A stretch of DNA of 64,000 bases from Stratiolaelaps scimitus (taxonomy: Eukaryota > Arthropoda > Arachnida > Mesostigmata > Laelapidae), in the NCBI GenBank assembly GCA_019614645.1, contig JABWDB010000017.1:2988501-3052500 (forward strand), read 5' to 3'. Position numbers and translations under genes: made by a program. Every line of letters starts with the position of its first letter. Positions within the stretch are counted from its first letter, which is position 1. This document shows, piece after piece, positions 1 through 11,963 of the stretch. The notes under the pieces were generated by a model. The model searched no databases and was not told the DNA's origin. It worked only from the letters and a program-made list of their open reading frames with translations.

Positions 1-622
1 AAGAATCCGAAGACGGACTCAGTCACAAAGCGAAGCAAAGGACTTCAGTAGGTATCTGCAGTCACGAGTCCGGCGGTCTGAGTCCGATGGCCGAAGCGTG
101 CCAACCAGAAAAGGACTCGTTGGAGAAATCGGTTGAAGTCTAGCCTAACTCCTCTGAGTGGCTTTGGCAAGGTGGTTGGTTTCCGGCGGGCGCTCCCATG
201 ACTATACTGCGTCTGGGGCCAGGGGCCTGGCGCCCGTAATAGTCTAGGAGGCTAACTCGGCAAGTGCCCATTCTCGTTGTAGCGTCGTTCTTGTTGTAGC
301 GGCAGAGCAGGCTGGCAGACCAGGGCCCGTTTTCCACTGGTGGCTCGTAGCGCCATTAGAAAGACTCGATGGAAATGATTTGGTCAAAAGGCGGGCGGTT
401 CTTGAGCCTTTGCTTTTCTGTTTCCTCCATAGAAACACTTCCTTACTTCTAACAATAGTGCGCGAGCAAGTGGTTACTTTATTTAGGGTGACTTCTTTCT
501 ACATTTCACAGACGGGCGGAATAATCTTGAGGCGTGGGGCACAAGGGAGGTCCCTTTTTTGAATAGGATGATATAGACAGATAGAAAGTCCATCGTGAAA
601 AGATTTATAAGGGCAAATAGAT

Positions 623-1329
623 ATGTTAAGGTCAGTGAATATTTATCCACTGTCGGCGTACCCTGTAAAGGCGGCTGTGCGCCTTAGTTCTAAAGACGCC
701 ATTAGGGTCGATGGGCTCTTTCGTCTGACTTGGGCCCAATTGAACAAGGCAAGAATGAAGACATTCAAGGGAATGTCAAATGACATCAAGCTACCTTTCG
801 TGTGTTGGCAGCGAAAACGTGTTTTCGACCAGTGAGCTGCTCTACCATACTGACTGAATCTAAAATAGCTCCCACAGCTATGCGCAGATAACCAGTACTG
901 CACTAGCGGCGGCGGCGACGGAAGCAGCTGCAGCAGCAGATACATTGACAAGAGCAACAATGCATTTTAGAGCCTGAAATACTCCCCGAGAAAGTCTCTA
1001 CAAGGGTTCTTTCGATGGCATGCACCAAGATCGCATAATATAGGTGGCACAATTGATTCGACCATCGCAAACAATTTCAGGAAGCTCTACCTCACAGATG
1101 CCTCTGCAACGGTAAGTACCAGCGAGCTGTGCTAGGTACAGCCCGTTTCAATATATAACATAATGTTTCTCCTTTGTACGTTTGAGAACAACGGCAATCG
1201 GACCCCGCCAGGAGTGTTGCCAACAATGTTGAGCATTGCCGAGAGGACAACTTCTCTGTGTGTTGTTTTATATCACACCGGCACATTTGCTCATACGCTG
1301 GCCAAATGGAAAATGCTCTTTCAACGTAG
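623..1329 (+). CDS. Candidate three-exon gene for a small unknown protein
   Basis: Exon 1 (623-831) starts at ATG and runs 69 codons. Its stop codon lies inside a splice donor (CCA|GTGAGC), so translation would continue if that donor is used. Exon 2 (1098-1111) is a 14-nt microexon between CTCACAG and GTAAGT. Exon 3 (1187-1329) follows a pyrimidine-rich acceptor ending TTTGAG and stops at TAG. Phases fit: exon 1 ends with two bases of a codon, exon 2 supplies one and leaves one, and exon 3 completes it. Introns are 266 and 75 bp. The predicted product is about 122 residues, with a basic WQRKRVFD segment at the end of exon 1 and several cysteines in exons 2 and 3. I recognise no family. The phase agreement is suggestive, but two matches can occur by chance. 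Exon 1 alone may simply be a chance ORF. Confidence 0.3.
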
Positions 1330-3120
1330 TACCCACAGTGAACAACAATAACAACAACAGCAATAGAACCAACGTCTTCTTCTTCTCGCCGAGGAGGTTG
1401 TTTTCCAGTAGGCTGGGCCTGAAAGGCTGCCGCTCAGATGCTTGTACCCGTTGCCTTTCGCCTCAAGTGTCAGTGACTAGCATCGGCGGGCAGAAATACA
1501 GACAGATATCCAAACGTCCGCCGTGTACAATGGCCACAATGATCGATAAATGAAACCAAAGTGTGATGTTCACAGAGAACGATACACATTGCACTGTTGG
1601 CAGGCCGGCCATGTTATCGTTGATCGCAGCGCTACTCGTTGCAGATAGACGATAACTTCTTCTGCATCTGTCCGCGAGCGTCATAAGGGAAACTATCGCA
1701 AGGGGAGAAGGCAAAGGGGAGAGAAAGCGGCGCAAATTCACAATCGCGCTGTATCCGCATCTTGCGTGCGTTTTTATAGAACCAGACAGAAGCTAGGCAG
1801 GCAGCTAGCTAACTAATTAACCAACGAACTAACATGTGAGTAGCCTATTGTTGTGCATACGGTATGGTACAACATTTGGTTCAGGTGTCTGCAGCACAGG
1901 CCCCACTCAGCCTGAGTCAGTTGCACGTGATCTATGCTCAGTCTGCATGGAAAATGACTACCAGGACAGGCGCCGCCTGAAGCAACCGTCGGCCACCGGT
2001 GTTAGCGGTATCAGCAGCCCAATATATGAATAGAATATGCTGCCAGCGAATAGCAGCAATTGTACGATGCGTCGATGGCGTCGAGACAAAGGCTGATTAA
2101 TTTTTCTAGGTAGCCATCGAAAATTCGACTCACTCCAGCAGCTACGATAATGAATAATTACAGCAGAGACAGACGATGATTTGAGGCAAGTTACATATTC
2201 AGCCCACGGTCATTTCATGCACTCGATGTATAGAGCTCTTACTCCATCTCCGTGAACCGTTATCTGTTCAGGCATCCCTGTGAGGGGTTCGAGTTTCCGT
2301 TGCGCCCCAGCTTTCCATATGCAGTCTCGAACAGGAGGAAGAAAGGGTGTTATAGCATAGTGCTTATAGCTAGCCAGGTATACGTTGAAACGACAACATT
2401 GAACCGTTTCGGTTTGCTGCTGGTTTTTCTACTGACGCTGATGCTGTTGTCGTTGTTGTTGTTGCCGCCACCTAGCGCGGAATACGGTGGTAACGACGAC
2501 TGCGGCGCCGAGGGCTCATAATGAAGAACGCCACCCCAATGAATTGCGGCGACAGTGCGGTGGCAGTGGTGGCGGAGAAGGCGCGTGCCCGCAAATGACA
2601 CGAAGTAAACAACAAATTAAGGTAAATGCTCATTTTCTGCTTGGGAACGAAATGTAGAGCGTCATTTCCGACTTTGCGGCGACTTCCGTACTTTTAATTT
2701 GTTGTGAACGAAGATAGTGCGTGTGTGTGTGTGTACCACAGATAAATGTGCATGTATGACACAACGGAGCTTTAAAGGCTGTCCTCAAACAGGTGAGGAG
2801 AAGATGTCTCACAGCTTTTTTCTGTCGAATAGTGCGGAACCGGTTGGGTCATTGGCTAAGCAATATGTGTAGTTGTTGTGTAGAAGAGAAGAAGGTGGCC
2901 AGGTCGATCAAAGATGATGATGATAGGAACTAGAAACAGTGGCCCAAGCGCAAATGTGCAATCCGAAAACACCGAAGACTAAGATTCGAGTTGCGACATT
3001 TGAATTATTATTTTAACAATTGAGTATATACGTTTCATATGGTTCGATGTTGCAAACTGCTCTACATGAAAGGAATGATTAATTTTAGAATAATATGTTT
3101 AGTATACAACAATTATAGGG
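1330..3120. other. No gene seen; triplet tracts and GT repeat
   Basis: I see no supported gene here. The stretch holds an AAC/CAG-type tract at about 1340-1365, a degenerate TAGC/AACT tetranucleotide tract at about 1790-1835, a TTG-rich stretch near 2445-2465 and a (GT)n run at about 2719-2734. Open frames occur on both strands of 2250-2600, but they are mirror images over low-complexity sequence. Confidence 0.5.
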
Positions 3121-3122
3121 GC

Positions 3123-3127
<5 letters not shown>

Positions 3128-3173
<46 letters not shown>
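3128..3173. repeat. (AT)n microsatellite, 46 bp
   Basis: This is an uninterrupted alternating AT run, the longest in the first half of the window. Isoleucine-tyrosine runs in open frames across it are translations of this repeat and not protein. Confidence 0.97.
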
Positions 3174-3174
<1 letters not shown>

Positions 3175-3354
3175 CGCAGGGCTTCTTAAAACTATTAATA
3201 GACATCGCTGATTTTATCCGTCTAGTTAATCGATTTCATCTCAGATATTGGTTATCTTCCGCAGAAAAGATCTGCCATCTGCGAAAAGTGAAGTATTTTG
3301 AAATCTATCTCGTCGTTCTCAGGGGGGGGAGGGGTGGGCGAGGTCTGAAACAGC

Positions 3355-3573
3355 TTGAGAGGAAGCTCTCGTAGACACCATGCACATGAATGCACTTTTC
3401 TGAAGAAGCTTTCTCCACAAGCTCCGAAGAGCCTAGTTCGCCTAGTGAAGCCAGATGGCCAGCTCGTCGCTAGCTGGACAACGAGCCAAATCGCCGCTAG
3501 GGTAGAGGGCTTCGAAATTCCTTTGATTGAGAGGCTCAAAAATTCGTCTGTGGAGGCGCGTTCAGCTGCCTGA
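3355..3573 (+). CDS. Weak coding-like frame, unknown
   Basis: The frame is open to a TGA at 3571-3573. Its second half (from about residue 22) has balanced composition and includes the segment LVRLVKPDGQLVASWTT. There is no ATG in a sensible position and no clear flanking acceptor, so it could only be an exon remnant or an old mobile-element fragment. The opposite strand is also open for 95 codons. I recognise no family. It is listed because the residue mix is more protein-like than the flanks. Confidence 0.13.
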   Translation: MRGSSRRHHAHECTFLKKLSPQAPKSLVRLVKPDGQLVASWTTSQIAARVEGFEIPLIERLKNSSVEARSAA

Positions 3574-3579
3574 CAATGA

Positions 3580-6500
3580 CAACCAAATGTTAGTCATATG
3601 TCTACCTAGGTTCATGGTGACTGGCACAGAGTTCTTTCTCTCCTTTGCGCCTGCGAGACCCATCCATTTATGTTCAATGCGACAGCGCAAGCATCAACGA
3701 GATCGGAATTCGAGCTGGACCGTCACTGAGATGCGAGAATACAATGGACACGATTCAGGTCTCACAACTTGGAGTTGTAGGTCACTCCGAGTGGTAGCGA
3801 GCTCTCCCACGTCCAGCCCCGGTCACGCTGACTTATTAGTACAACTTGGTTAAATTTCCCAAGAAAATGTTTGCTCTACTTTTCTGGGGAGGGGGGGACA
3901 GAAAACATTCTACCAAACAGAAGTGCGACTCGCTCAGCTGAGATGATCCAGTTACGGTATAGATGTAATTGACGCGGTGACTTGGATGACTAAGGCTACT
4001 CTGGCTGACAAACGCGAAGAGTCGCTGGTACAAGCCCCGTCATGCAATATATACATGCGCGATTTTTAGCAAAAAAAAGCAAGTTTGTAATTGAGAGATA
4101 ACATTGAAATCCATGAAATCAAGTGTTTTCTTTGCGCATCCAACTATATTTTTTTCGCTAACAAGACGACTTTAGCACATTGACTGCGAAGCTCCACATT
4201 CACCGTTATACGCTGGCCGACTGGGCGTTTCGACAGATGAACGCCGTGTGCACTGTCTGTCATAGGCCCGCGTGTATCCTCGAGCTGAAACGGCTCAAGG
4301 TTAGGTTCAGCCTTTTCGCTTGAATTCGGCTGCTTCGTAAGCAGCGGGGGGCAGGCAGATCGTTCTGCGTCTACAGCCAGAGAGTAGAAGAAAAGCGGTG
4401 TACGCTCCCTCGAAGGCATCGGGAACGGCTTGTATGTAGGTCGGGGGTGAGGGATCCGCGGGGGAGGGTATCCATGGTGCTGTAGAGCGATGGTGGTAGT
4501 CTGTTTATTGTACAAAATCAACTAGTCCCAAGTCTGACTGTCTGTCTCTTGCAGTGGCTAGACAGGAACGATACATGTCTAGAACCCAATGCCAGACATC
4601 TATCAGGCGGGCGAAGGATCTGTCCGACAGCGGGAGAGACGCCAACCACTTTTATAGATCAGTCTAAATCAGAGATACCAGACAGCGAGAACACGGCGAG
4701 CGGAGGTGGCTCGAAATGTTAGCTCTGCTTGTTTAATATCGTAAGAACAACAGAGGCCGGTGAGTTATCAAGGTGTATGGTGATAACAAGTCGGTTTGCG
4801 CTAGAACAGATACACAGTATGTTTAAACAGTGTTATTTATATGCAGGACAATCTGTTAGCTGTGCGTTTAGAAATATATACTATAATAAATCATATATGC
4901 AGCATTCGTTTATATTGTACTGTTGGCGCTGCTGGAGTGAGATGTTTTCGTGCACCGAACGTGTAAGCCGGGCTTACTGTTAATTAGAATCGGTGTGTTT
5001 TGTTAACGGTGTGTTACGAAATTTCATTTGTAATCGTCTATAGTTACAATATGCTTTAGTTATGTTTGTGTATTTTAGACAAGACATAGCCGGGATAGTT
5101 ACACACATCGCCACGATATCGAAGTAATGTCGGGCGTGCCGAATCCAGGGAAGAGATAGACTCATAACAATGTACGGTTTTCATAGTTGGTGGCGTTTTG
5201 TCGTCCACGTCAATCCTGCACTAGATCGGCCCATATTTTATAGCAATTAGAACGATTGTCATAGTGTCCGTGCGTTTGACGAAAATTTCCTTCTATACAA
5301 AAAAAAACGAGAAGACATTGTAAGTTGATATATTATATTCTAAGCTTCCAAAGATTTACAGTACTAACATGTTTACTAACATTTACAGTACTAACCACCA
5401 GCGACTTCGATAAGCGCTGTATAAGCGCGATTCATTGTATGGTTGTTCTTCTCATTATTATTCTCGCCAGCGTAAGGATATAGCTTGCTTATGTATATAT
5501 ATATATATATATATCACTTAGGAAAACCCATCCCTTGTAGTGGGTCTTCAAATGAATCGATGCAGCGGCTCAATTGGCGAACAGCACGACGAAGCCGTTC
5601 AAGTGGATACTCACGACTCTGCCATGTCGCCATCATATCATATATATATATATATATATATCACTCGAGGTGTGTTCGTCAACGGCGGCGTGACGATGCG
5701 CCTCGCACGAAAAAAATATCATCAATATGATCCTATTATTTGGTATAGACGTAGCACTACACTACACACCTTTGTATCGCGTTGAACTGACAACGCCGTT
5801 GGAACACTGTAAATATGTTCTGTCAGAGGCTTCTCGCAATTGGGCATATACGGAGATTTTATATACTTAACTCTATTTATATTCGACTTTGACAAGCTGA
5901 AACAATTGACGCGAAACTACCTAGGTATATGTGTATATATATATATATATATCTATACAAGCTATGAGCACCGGCGACCGTTGATCGACCGTTAATTGTT
6001 GCGTCTGTGCCATTGGATAAAGTCGTAGATCAATTGTATATTGAGCTAAACGATACTATCAAACGAAGCGTGCGCGCATCTCATTATTTCTATGCTGTAT
6101 TATTTAGTATGGAATTGAGTGAGTGATTTCTACATCTTGCTACGATATGGGTCGTTTCGTCAGTTCTCGTGTACCATGTACGGCCAAACTGCCATTAATA
6201 ATAAATAATGGAAGAATGGGCGGCTGCTCCGTGAGGTATCGGTGACGATAATGGTAATAATAATAATAATAATAATGTGAAGCTTCTAAAAAGTTTCGTG
6301 TCAAAGCCGTGTCGATAGTGGAACACTTTGCCACATAGTTTGCGGTCAATTTACTCGCCTCATACATTTAACGATTCTCTCAGCAGTACTTGATTTCCTA
6401 ATAGCAAGACTTGACCGAACTGTGATACGTCAATACATACATCCATGTGCGCACCCTTGCCAAGAGAGCTAATTTTGCGTCATTCCAATTTTAATGTGCT

Positions 6501-7120
6501 CGCATAATCATCATCATCGTCCTCTCAAGTTACCCATTTATCAATTAATTTTAACAATTATACCATTGCTAATTATTGCTAAGCTTAGAATTATCATTAC
6601 GAAATCATTTTGCTTTCCTGTTTGCTACATCTGCCCCAAGTTGGGTATAATGCAGAGGACAAGGTAATTAACTAATGGAGTCTATTGGTCGTGTTCCAGA
6701 TGGGAACTCTGTTAAATAAACCTTGCTTTTATAAAAAGACAAGCGCAAAAAACACGTGCTTGTATCAACTTGCGAACAATTGACTCACCACTCGACGATG
6801 TCATATAGGTAAGGTACATCCTTCGTATTGTTCCTGATAACGTTCATCTACTGTATAAGCTACTTCAACTTCACTGAAACTAAAGATAGCTTTCGATGAT
6901 CCTTAGCGTGTAAGAACAAGGCGCATCTTCCGAAGCCGTCAACAAATTCTAAGCTCTTGCTGAGCGTCATGCCTATGTATCATCACTGATGATTCATTCA
7001 TAGATCCCTTCTTATAGTGAGTATGCTTTGGTTATGGACAAAATTCACAACGTCCGAACTCCTATATGTGTAACGACGAAATGACAACCACATATACACA
7101 CACACACACATACTATTTAC
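3580..7120. other. Gene-poor AT-rich spacer with repeats
   Basis: I see no supported gene. Repeats: (AT)n at 5494-5514, 5640-5661 and 5934-5952; (TAA)n at about 6255-6276; (CA)n at about 7095-7110; and two 15-bp direct copies of ATTTACAGTACTAAC at 5354-5368 and 5381-5395. The open frames at 4144-4521 (minus) and 3527-3853 (plus) have neither a convincing start nor splice context. Confidence 0.6.
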
Positions 7121-7122
7121 TG

Positions 7123-7528
7123 ATACCTGGCATCAGGCGCACGCAGAGAGTCATACGCACTAACCCGTAACGCACAGGTCTATCGAAGAGCGTCGATAGA
7201 CGACGACACGATTGAAAGCGAAATTAAATTGATTCAGACTGCCACAGGAATCGAGAAGGGAGTGACAAGAAAGCGCGATCTTCAAGAAAACGAGGCAAAG
7301 CCAACCATCGCGAGGGAAAGACATGGCAAGCTCAGAGATCAAGCGAACGATCGTCGTCTAACGGAAATTCGTAGGACGCAAAAAGATCCCGGACCTCCGC
7401 TCCAATCTGAAGATACTCAGCGCAAGCAGCCCTTGTCGATGGCGATCTCGAAGAGACATACAAATATGACGACGACTGATGTTTACTTGGCGCGAGTTGC
7501 CGCACACTTGAGGGCAAATCAATACTAA
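7123..7528 (+). CDS. Coding-like open frame, possible terminal exon
   Basis: A 134-codon frame runs from just after a TGA (7120-7122) to a TAA near 7526-7528. By hand count about 65% of codons begin with a purine and only about 11% with T, which is the bias expected of real coding sequence, although the strand is purine-rich overall. The product is highly charged (many Lys, Arg, Glu, Asp, Gln) with no hydrophobic segment, and might be helical or nuclear. There is no early ATG, so an acceptor is needed; CATCAG near 7135 and GCACAG near 7177 are candidates. It converges on the minus-strand ORF that ends at 7572. I recognise no family. Confidence 0.35.
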
Positions 7529-7571
7529 AGGCCTGCAATCCGGGTGCATAATCCATCTACAGATGGTCATT

Positions 7572-8030
7572 TTAAACAGAAACTAGTGCTATTGTATTTC
7601 TAATAGCAGCAGTATTAATAATAGAAACCCGAAAGCGGCAGAAGTCTATAGCCAAATTGTCGACATCTCGAATAGTAGCGAGTTCTTCCACCGGTCTATT
7701 GTTCTTGGCCAGTGTCTTCTGGTTGTGCCGCGGTCGGGCACATGCAGATGTTACAGCATCAGAAAAGTACCAAGAAGTGCTGTTGTCTCGGTATGTGATC
7801 CTTTTGTAATCTGCTGCCGTTGGGGCATCGCGCTCTTCGCGAGCCGGTTGGCCCTCAACTTGCGGTGTTATAGTCAGAGCGGTACCGGGTGAAATATGGC
7901 GCGCGTAAGCACACTTCGTTCGGTATATGCCAAACCCTCCTAAATAGCGACGGACTACTCGTGTGCTGCCTATACGTTTAACGTAATTGATGTTCGTAGT
8001 TGTACTATAAGACATTATGGTGATCATCAT
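7572..8030 (-). CDS. 152-codon ATG-initiated ORF, unknown protein
   Basis: The reading begins with ATG ATG at 8030 and ends in TAA at 7572-7574. An internal ATG (MSYSTTTNINYV) is an alternative start. Purines begin about 64% of codons by hand count. The composition is balanced, with a basic central part (VVRRYLGGFGIYRTK), and no signal peptide or membrane span is evident. It is one of the longer ATG-started frames here and is free of simple repeats, unlike most long frames in the window. Its stop lies about 44 bp from the stop of the plus-strand frame ending at 7528. An (AT)n run (8086-8103) lies just upstream. It could be a genuine single-exon gene, a first exon, or chance. I recognise no domain. 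Confidence 0.38.
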   Translation of the reverse strand: MMITIMSYSTTTNINYVKRIGSTRVVRRYLGGFGIYRTKCAYARHISPGTALTITPQVEGQPAREERDAPTAADYKRITYRDNSTSWYFSDAVTSACARPRHNQKTLAKNNRPVEELATIRDVDNLAIDFCRFRVSIINTAAIRNTIALVSV

Positions 8031-8085
8031 CTCTTGTACGATTGTTATTTTTTTATTTTCTGATCATCTTACGCGGGTGAACTAT

Positions 8086-8103
8086 TATATATATATATAT
8101 ATA
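8086..8103. repeat. (AT)n microsatellite, 18 bp
   Basis: Alternating AT run upstream of the minus-strand ORF ending at 7572. Confidence 0.93.
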
Positions 8104-10092
8104 CGGAGTTGTTGCCATTTTGCGGCAGCACCAGCGCGTGGGGATCTCCAATAATGTAAGCCGTCTCCGTAAGGAAAGTTGTTCGGCCGGTCTGTACTAC
8201 ACTAGTCTATACTATTTCTGAATCGTCGATCACATTTAATAGCCGCCTTCAAGCCATGGTTTTGGCGTTTTTAGGAGCCAATGAGAGTTGTAAATCCCAA
8301 GAACAGCGTAACGATTCTAATAAGCAATATTCAGACCCAACTGTAGAAGAGTTCAAGATAACATGATATCAGAATCACCGTAAGTATCAATGCGTGGCCA
8401 TAGTTTAACAAGCACACTCAACATATTGTCTGTTTCTTCAGGTCGGAGTCACCTAATTCAGGCGCACACTAGTGCGCACGTATCACAATGAATTTTACAG
8501 TGTGCTAGTTGTTACAGGTATGGCTGTTTGTTGTCGTATTTAAGAGGAATACCCAGTGGTCTTTCGTTTCGTATCCAGAATAGGATTCCACTGTCACAGT
8601 ACTATTTTTGCCTAATTTATGCACCACGCTCTCCTGCAGAACAACATTCAAGTCGTCGTCGGTCGAATATACGCAGCTTGCCAGCTATCCCTTTGAGTGG
8701 TGAGTTTAACACCAGCTAACTAAGCATAGGATAAACAGAAGAGAGGGACCACAATGATCAAGGACGGGCAGAATTTATAGGAATAATCGAAGGCACGTTT
8801 TTCACACGTCATCCTCGTTTTCGTCCATACGTTTTCCGTTCATCCTGTGTACATAATATGCCTACTTCAATTCACAGTACATTGTCAATTACACGTGTTT
8901 TAGCTTTTTTATTATGCTTGCCCTTATCGGGCAAATTCAAGCCAGCTAGCCAGCCCGTCAAAGCTGGTCGAATCGTATAGCCAATCGACTGCTAGCTGAT
9001 GCTATGTGTCTGTTAGCAGCTCTGTCCAGCGACTATCGTATTTGTGTGTTCCACTGCGTACATGTATAGGCATGAGGATGCTCTGATTCGCTGTGTTGTC
9101 GCCTGCGACGTTTGATAATACTTACAAATAAACAGACACTCAGTATCACTGATAGATAGTTTGGCACTATTGGCGCACACAGACACAGGGTGAGATCACA
9201 CGCAGGAGATATACGTGCCCGCCCTATGGTGAACGACTTCGAGATATATGGCTTTATTTTCAGGCGCCGACGGCGAACGAGTGAAAGGAACTAGATAAAT
9301 CGGGATGCTCGAGCCGACAGACGGGTCTGGCACACCTTCGTAGTTATGCAGGGTCGAAGCGTAGGTGGATTCGTTCACACTCGTACGATAGATTGGTCCG
9401 TTGTCTACAATCGCCTCGTCGCAGCAGAGATAGATCAGGTCGGCTCCCCTCGCCTGAGCTCGCGTTCGAGAGAAACTGCCGCGAATTGCAGACACGGCAC
9501 CAGCAGCGGCCACCACCACCACTGCCACCGCATGGCGCCGTTCTAAATCTCCTCCGTGTGGATGGCGGAGCCGTAGATATATATCTCTTCTATATTTTGC
9601 TGTTAATATTCTCCCTTTGTCTATCCCTACCGTATTTATTTCTTTTCTTCGTTTCCTTTTCAGCGCCCTCTTTGGACAGACGGAAGAGACTGGCGCGGGC
9701 TGTTCACGGCGCCCCAGAGTGCCTTAGGTTATGTGTCAGCATATGAAGGAAAGAATTAATTCGACAGTTGGTGATTCGCTCCACCTTTGTGAATCTACCC
9801 TAAAAAAGGTTGGGTGAAACATACGTGGCAGAAGCGAGCCAAGCGTCATGTGCCGTACAGGCGAAGGTTTGTTTTTCTCGACGAGGCGTGTGGCATCTGT
9901 GTGGAGTCATCTAGAGGCAGAACTGGGATTCTGGTCCACTCAATGGGTTAAACGAAGGTCGTTAATTGAAGGGACGTTTCCGGAGAAATTTCTCAATAAA
10001 CAGCACTGTACTCTCCGACAGCGCTGCATCCTACACACACGTTGACTCTGTATAACGCGTTCACTAATAGCTTAATTTCTCATTCAATGTAG
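8104..10092. other. No supported gene
   Basis: I see no recognisable gene. The frames at 9196-9528 (minus) and 9393-9746 (plus) overlap on a CCACCACC-type low-complexity core and neither is preferred. The frame opening at ATG 9848 is short and has a possible donor (GAAG|GTTTGT) after only six codons. A good GTAAGT donor sits at about 8381 without a clear exon before it. Confidence 0.5.
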
Positions 10093-10391
10093 ACTATGTG
10101 CTGTGATGCGGGTAACATGCAAACGTCTTCCAGTCCTGAACCACATAACGGTACAGTTCAAAATTCACTTTTACTTCGAGGCTCATCGTCACCATCCACC
10201 GACTGCCGTTCCACTGAACAGTCGAACTATCGTTGCGGGAACGCTGTAGTGCATTTACCGGTGCTAGCGGAGCAAGAAAGCAGAGAAGCCCTCGTGTTAA
10301 ACTTCGATTTACCTAAACAGAAAGTGAAAAGTGATTTTCGACTTGGCGTATGCACTTGGCGTCGTTACTCGATAAGGTCAATAGATAGATA
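10093..10391 (+). CDS. Candidate internal exon, unknown product
   Basis: This 299-nt open segment is bounded by an acceptor (pyrimidine-rich tract, then CAATGTAG at 10085-10092) and a full-consensus donor GTAAGT starting at 10392. The downstream in-frame stop is created by the donor itself (TA|GTAAGT). The frame contains ATG at 10096 and is Ser- and Asn-rich at first, then more hydrophobic and charged (ALVLNFDLPKQKVKSDF). It enters at phase 0 if the frame of that ATG is used and leaves with two bases of a codon. The next candidate exon (10988-11036) accepts exactly that phase. Codon bias is weak, with no purine preference. I recognise no family. Confidence 0.28.
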
Positions 10392-10987
10392 GTAAGTCAA
10401 AGACAGTTACTATAACTCTATTCGATGACATATCTATTCCATGACATGACACATTTGCGCAGTGTGACGATGATTGTACTCCCTACAAGATAAACATTCC
10501 CACCGAGAAACGGGCAATAATCTTGTTGTGGGAAAAGTGCTGCTGCGAGGAGTCCGATCTTCCCAAGTAAACCCTTTTCGACCTTAACAACGTGCTTACA
10601 CGTGAGCCCGCTGTAACGGCGATTTTGCGTTGCTTGCAACCTACTCATATAGTGGCCGAACAGATTGATATTAAATTAAGTAATAAGACGCTGAGAATCC
10701 CACAGGCGCATCAAACAAGCATAGCTCCCCATTCTATCGCGTTGACAAAGTTACGACATCGAGTTGCGCGATTTTCCGAACACCCCATAACTGAGACGTG
10801 CACCAAACGCCGACAACGATTGTGGTCTCTCTTTCCTATATGGTGGGGCTTGCCTCAGATTCGATTCTATTCTATTATATAATGGCATGTTATGTAGCGG
10901 AACCACATGCGTAAGGTGACCGCGGAGGGCGTAGAAGCCGATAGCATTACCTTCGTTGGAATATGTTCCTATTTTCTGTATAGACAG

Positions 10988-11036
10988 CGACACATCGGCA
11001 GAAGGCGATGGAGCTGAAGTTTTGGCTGATTTGCTG
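10988..11036 (+). CDS. Candidate 49-nt exon downstream of the 10.1-kb exon
   Basis: It lies between an acceptor (TATTTTCTGTATAGACAG, pyrimidine-rich) and the donor CTG|GTAAGA. In the phase left by the 10093-10391 exon it reads YDTSAEGDGAEVLADLL, an acidic, helix-compatible segment, and leaves at phase 0. The alternative acceptor four bases upstream would give a stop in this phase. A 49-nt exon is short and is only as good as its splice sites and phase match. The following exon is unclear. A frame at about 11188-11283 beginning TAELDSG could follow after an acceptor at CCTGAG. Confidence 0.22.
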
Positions 11037-11316
11037 GTAAGAGCACGTTGCTATTTTGTTCGTATCTCATAAATCTCCAAGTAATTTACCTGATGGCTTG
11101 CCGGCTTCGCCTTTTCGCTATAACGTGCAATCAAGCAAAAGTCATAAACTCTGTACTAATTGCGCCTCGTTTCCTATCAAACCTGAGACCGCAGAGTTGG
11201 ACAGCGGTGACCATGATGATGAGATGATCGTTTTACGATACGTAGACACGGAAAATCAGCGAATCTCGCTTACCTACGGCTGACGGTAATATAAAGTCTA
11301 GACTCTATTTTAGAGA

Positions 11317-11317
<1 letters not shown>

Positions 11318-11348
<31 letters not shown>
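11318..11348. repeat. (AT)n microsatellite, 31 bp
   Basis: Uninterrupted alternating AT run. Confidence 0.97.
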
Positions 11349-11350
<2 letters not shown>

Positions 11351-11963
11351 CGTATACCTCGTGACAGGTAATTATGTACCGAAAATATTTCAGATAATTA
11401 TGTCCGGCCTCCTGATGTTTATAAAAAAGTCTGGTGCGTTTATGATCGCATTGAATTCAGTTTACGTACTCATTGAAAATACTATCATGTATTTAGACTG
11501 AGACTTTCGATTCTGTTCATCCAATGAAAATATTAATTACAGCAGTAACTGATATGAAATAGAGAAAGAGAAAAGACATGCGGTAGAGATATATGGTGTC
11601 ATATTCAACATCGTAAGCCCAGTGGTATCATGCAACAAATACTTCCAACGAACAATATCCCATTTAATCTATTCGTGTTATTTTCATTACCTATGCATGG
11701 GCGTGTTTTGCTTCAGATAAGCCAATACCGTTACTAATATTAGTACTAATATAATTCTCTTTTAATCGTGATAGCTAGGCAAGCTGTTCGTCAAAGCCTC
11801 ACTTCCGAAGTCGATTGCGCAATGTGAATGTCGCTTGATTTAATGTCACCCTCCATGTGCCAAAACGTACGCCCCAAATCGTACGTGCAATTAAATGTGT
11901 GCTAATTACTACGCACCGCCATTAGACAAATATATCCATGACAAATACACATTCATATCGCAG
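11349..11963. other. No gene seen, AT-rich
   Basis: AT-rich sequence with frequent stops in all frames. If the 10.1-12.4 kb exon candidates belong to one gene, this would be intron. Confidence 0.5.

Noticed and set aside
3128..3374. The 111-codon frame spanning the (AT)n array
   Set aside because: Its core is Ile-Tyr repeats from the microsatellite.
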